From positions 1-36,640 of the IMG/VR virus record IMGVR_UViG_3300013233_000298: a stretch of DNA of 36,640 nucleotides; one strand, given 5' to 3'. Positions 36,473-36,640 of the stretch are shown one piece after another (the stretch's first letter is position 1; each line of letters starts with the position of its first letter). Under the pieces are notes generated by a model, which was not told where the DNA came from, did not search any database, and saw only the letters and a list, made by a program, of their open reading frames with translations. The position numbers and the translations under genes are program-made. The stretch is from a virus.

Positions 36473-36640
36473 AAAAAGGAGAATATTATGAAGAAGATTA
36501 AAGTGGATGCATTTCAAACGTCAGATGGTGAACAATTCGATAATGAGGTTGATGCGATGAAGCATGAAACAATCTTGGAGAATGCCCCAGCCATTGAACG
36601 ATATATTGCTACGATTGAAAATAAGCGGACAAAGGCAACT
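36402..36640. repeat. Terminal direct repeat, right copy
   Basis: Exact duplicate of 1-239. See the left copy; it joins the last gene to the first when the sequence is circularised. Confidence 0.95.
36488..36640 (+). CDS. 5' part of the 77-aa early protein (complete at 87-320)
   Basis: First 51 codons of the gene that is complete at 87-320, cut by the window end and present because of the terminal overlap. Confidence 0.9.
   Translation, partial: MKKIKVDAFQTSDGEQFDNEVDAMKHETILENAPAIERYIATIENKRTKAT

Overview
The window is one complete, roughly 36.4 kb tailed-phage genome. Positions 1-239 are repeated exactly at 36402-36640, so the circular unit is 36,401 bp. The base composition is AT-rich. 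The standard code fits: TAA, TAG and TGA all end convincing genes. The virion genes are portal, SU10/DUF5309-type major capsid protein, scaffold, short-tail adaptor, nozzle-like tail hub, several putative internal virion proteins and beta-helix tailspikes. No tail tube, sheath or tape measure is visible. This points to a short-tailed (podovirus-like) phage. A GH108 endolysin and a GTA-type three-TM holin-like protein point to a Gram-negative host. No DNA polymerase, RNA polymerase, integrase or tRNA gene was recognised, so the phage probably relies on host polymerases and shows no visible lysogeny module.

Layout: two convergent arms. The late arm runs leftward on the minus strand from 27161 down to 2811: small terminase, three small basic or unknown proteins, large terminase (interrupted by an intein), portal, scaffold, capsid, connector/tail proteins, internal virion proteins, tailspikes, lysis cassette, then a second large tailspike. 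The early/replication arm runs rightward on the plus strand from 27641 through the end and across the circular junction to 2836. It contains many small genes joined by ATGA or TAATG overlaps, a replication-protein C-terminal-like gene, a DnaB-type helicase, a winged-HTH protein, an SSB-like protein with an acidic DDEPPF tail, a PDDEXK/Cas4-like nuclease, a free-standing HNH endonuclease, dUTPase and a DUF6378-like protein. The arms diverge at 27162-27640, which has direct repeats and a G-rich tract. They meet at 2811-2836, where the last genes overlap tail to tail by 26 bp.

The most striking feature is in the large terminase gene. An in-frame 327-codon intein (24318-25298 minus) interrupts the Walker A motif between GK and S. 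The splicing blocks are confined to its two ends. The middle, where inteins usually carry an in-frame homing endonuclease, is instead the antisense of a 228-230 codon plus-strand ORF (24446-25132). That ORF encodes a recognisable homing-type HNH endonuclease with tandem helix-turn-helix segments and its own ribosome binding site. So the same DNA appears to be open and coding on both strands: intein linker on one, endonuclease on the other.

Other things worth a look: a candidate structured RNA with a possible pseudoknot upstream of the winged-HTH gene (32616-32876), a dense row of hairpins at 28022-28314, a small gene that reads through only with a +1 frameshift (29654-29831), and iteron-like repeats in the divergent region. 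All functional calls come from reading the sequence and from family knowledge. No database search was run.
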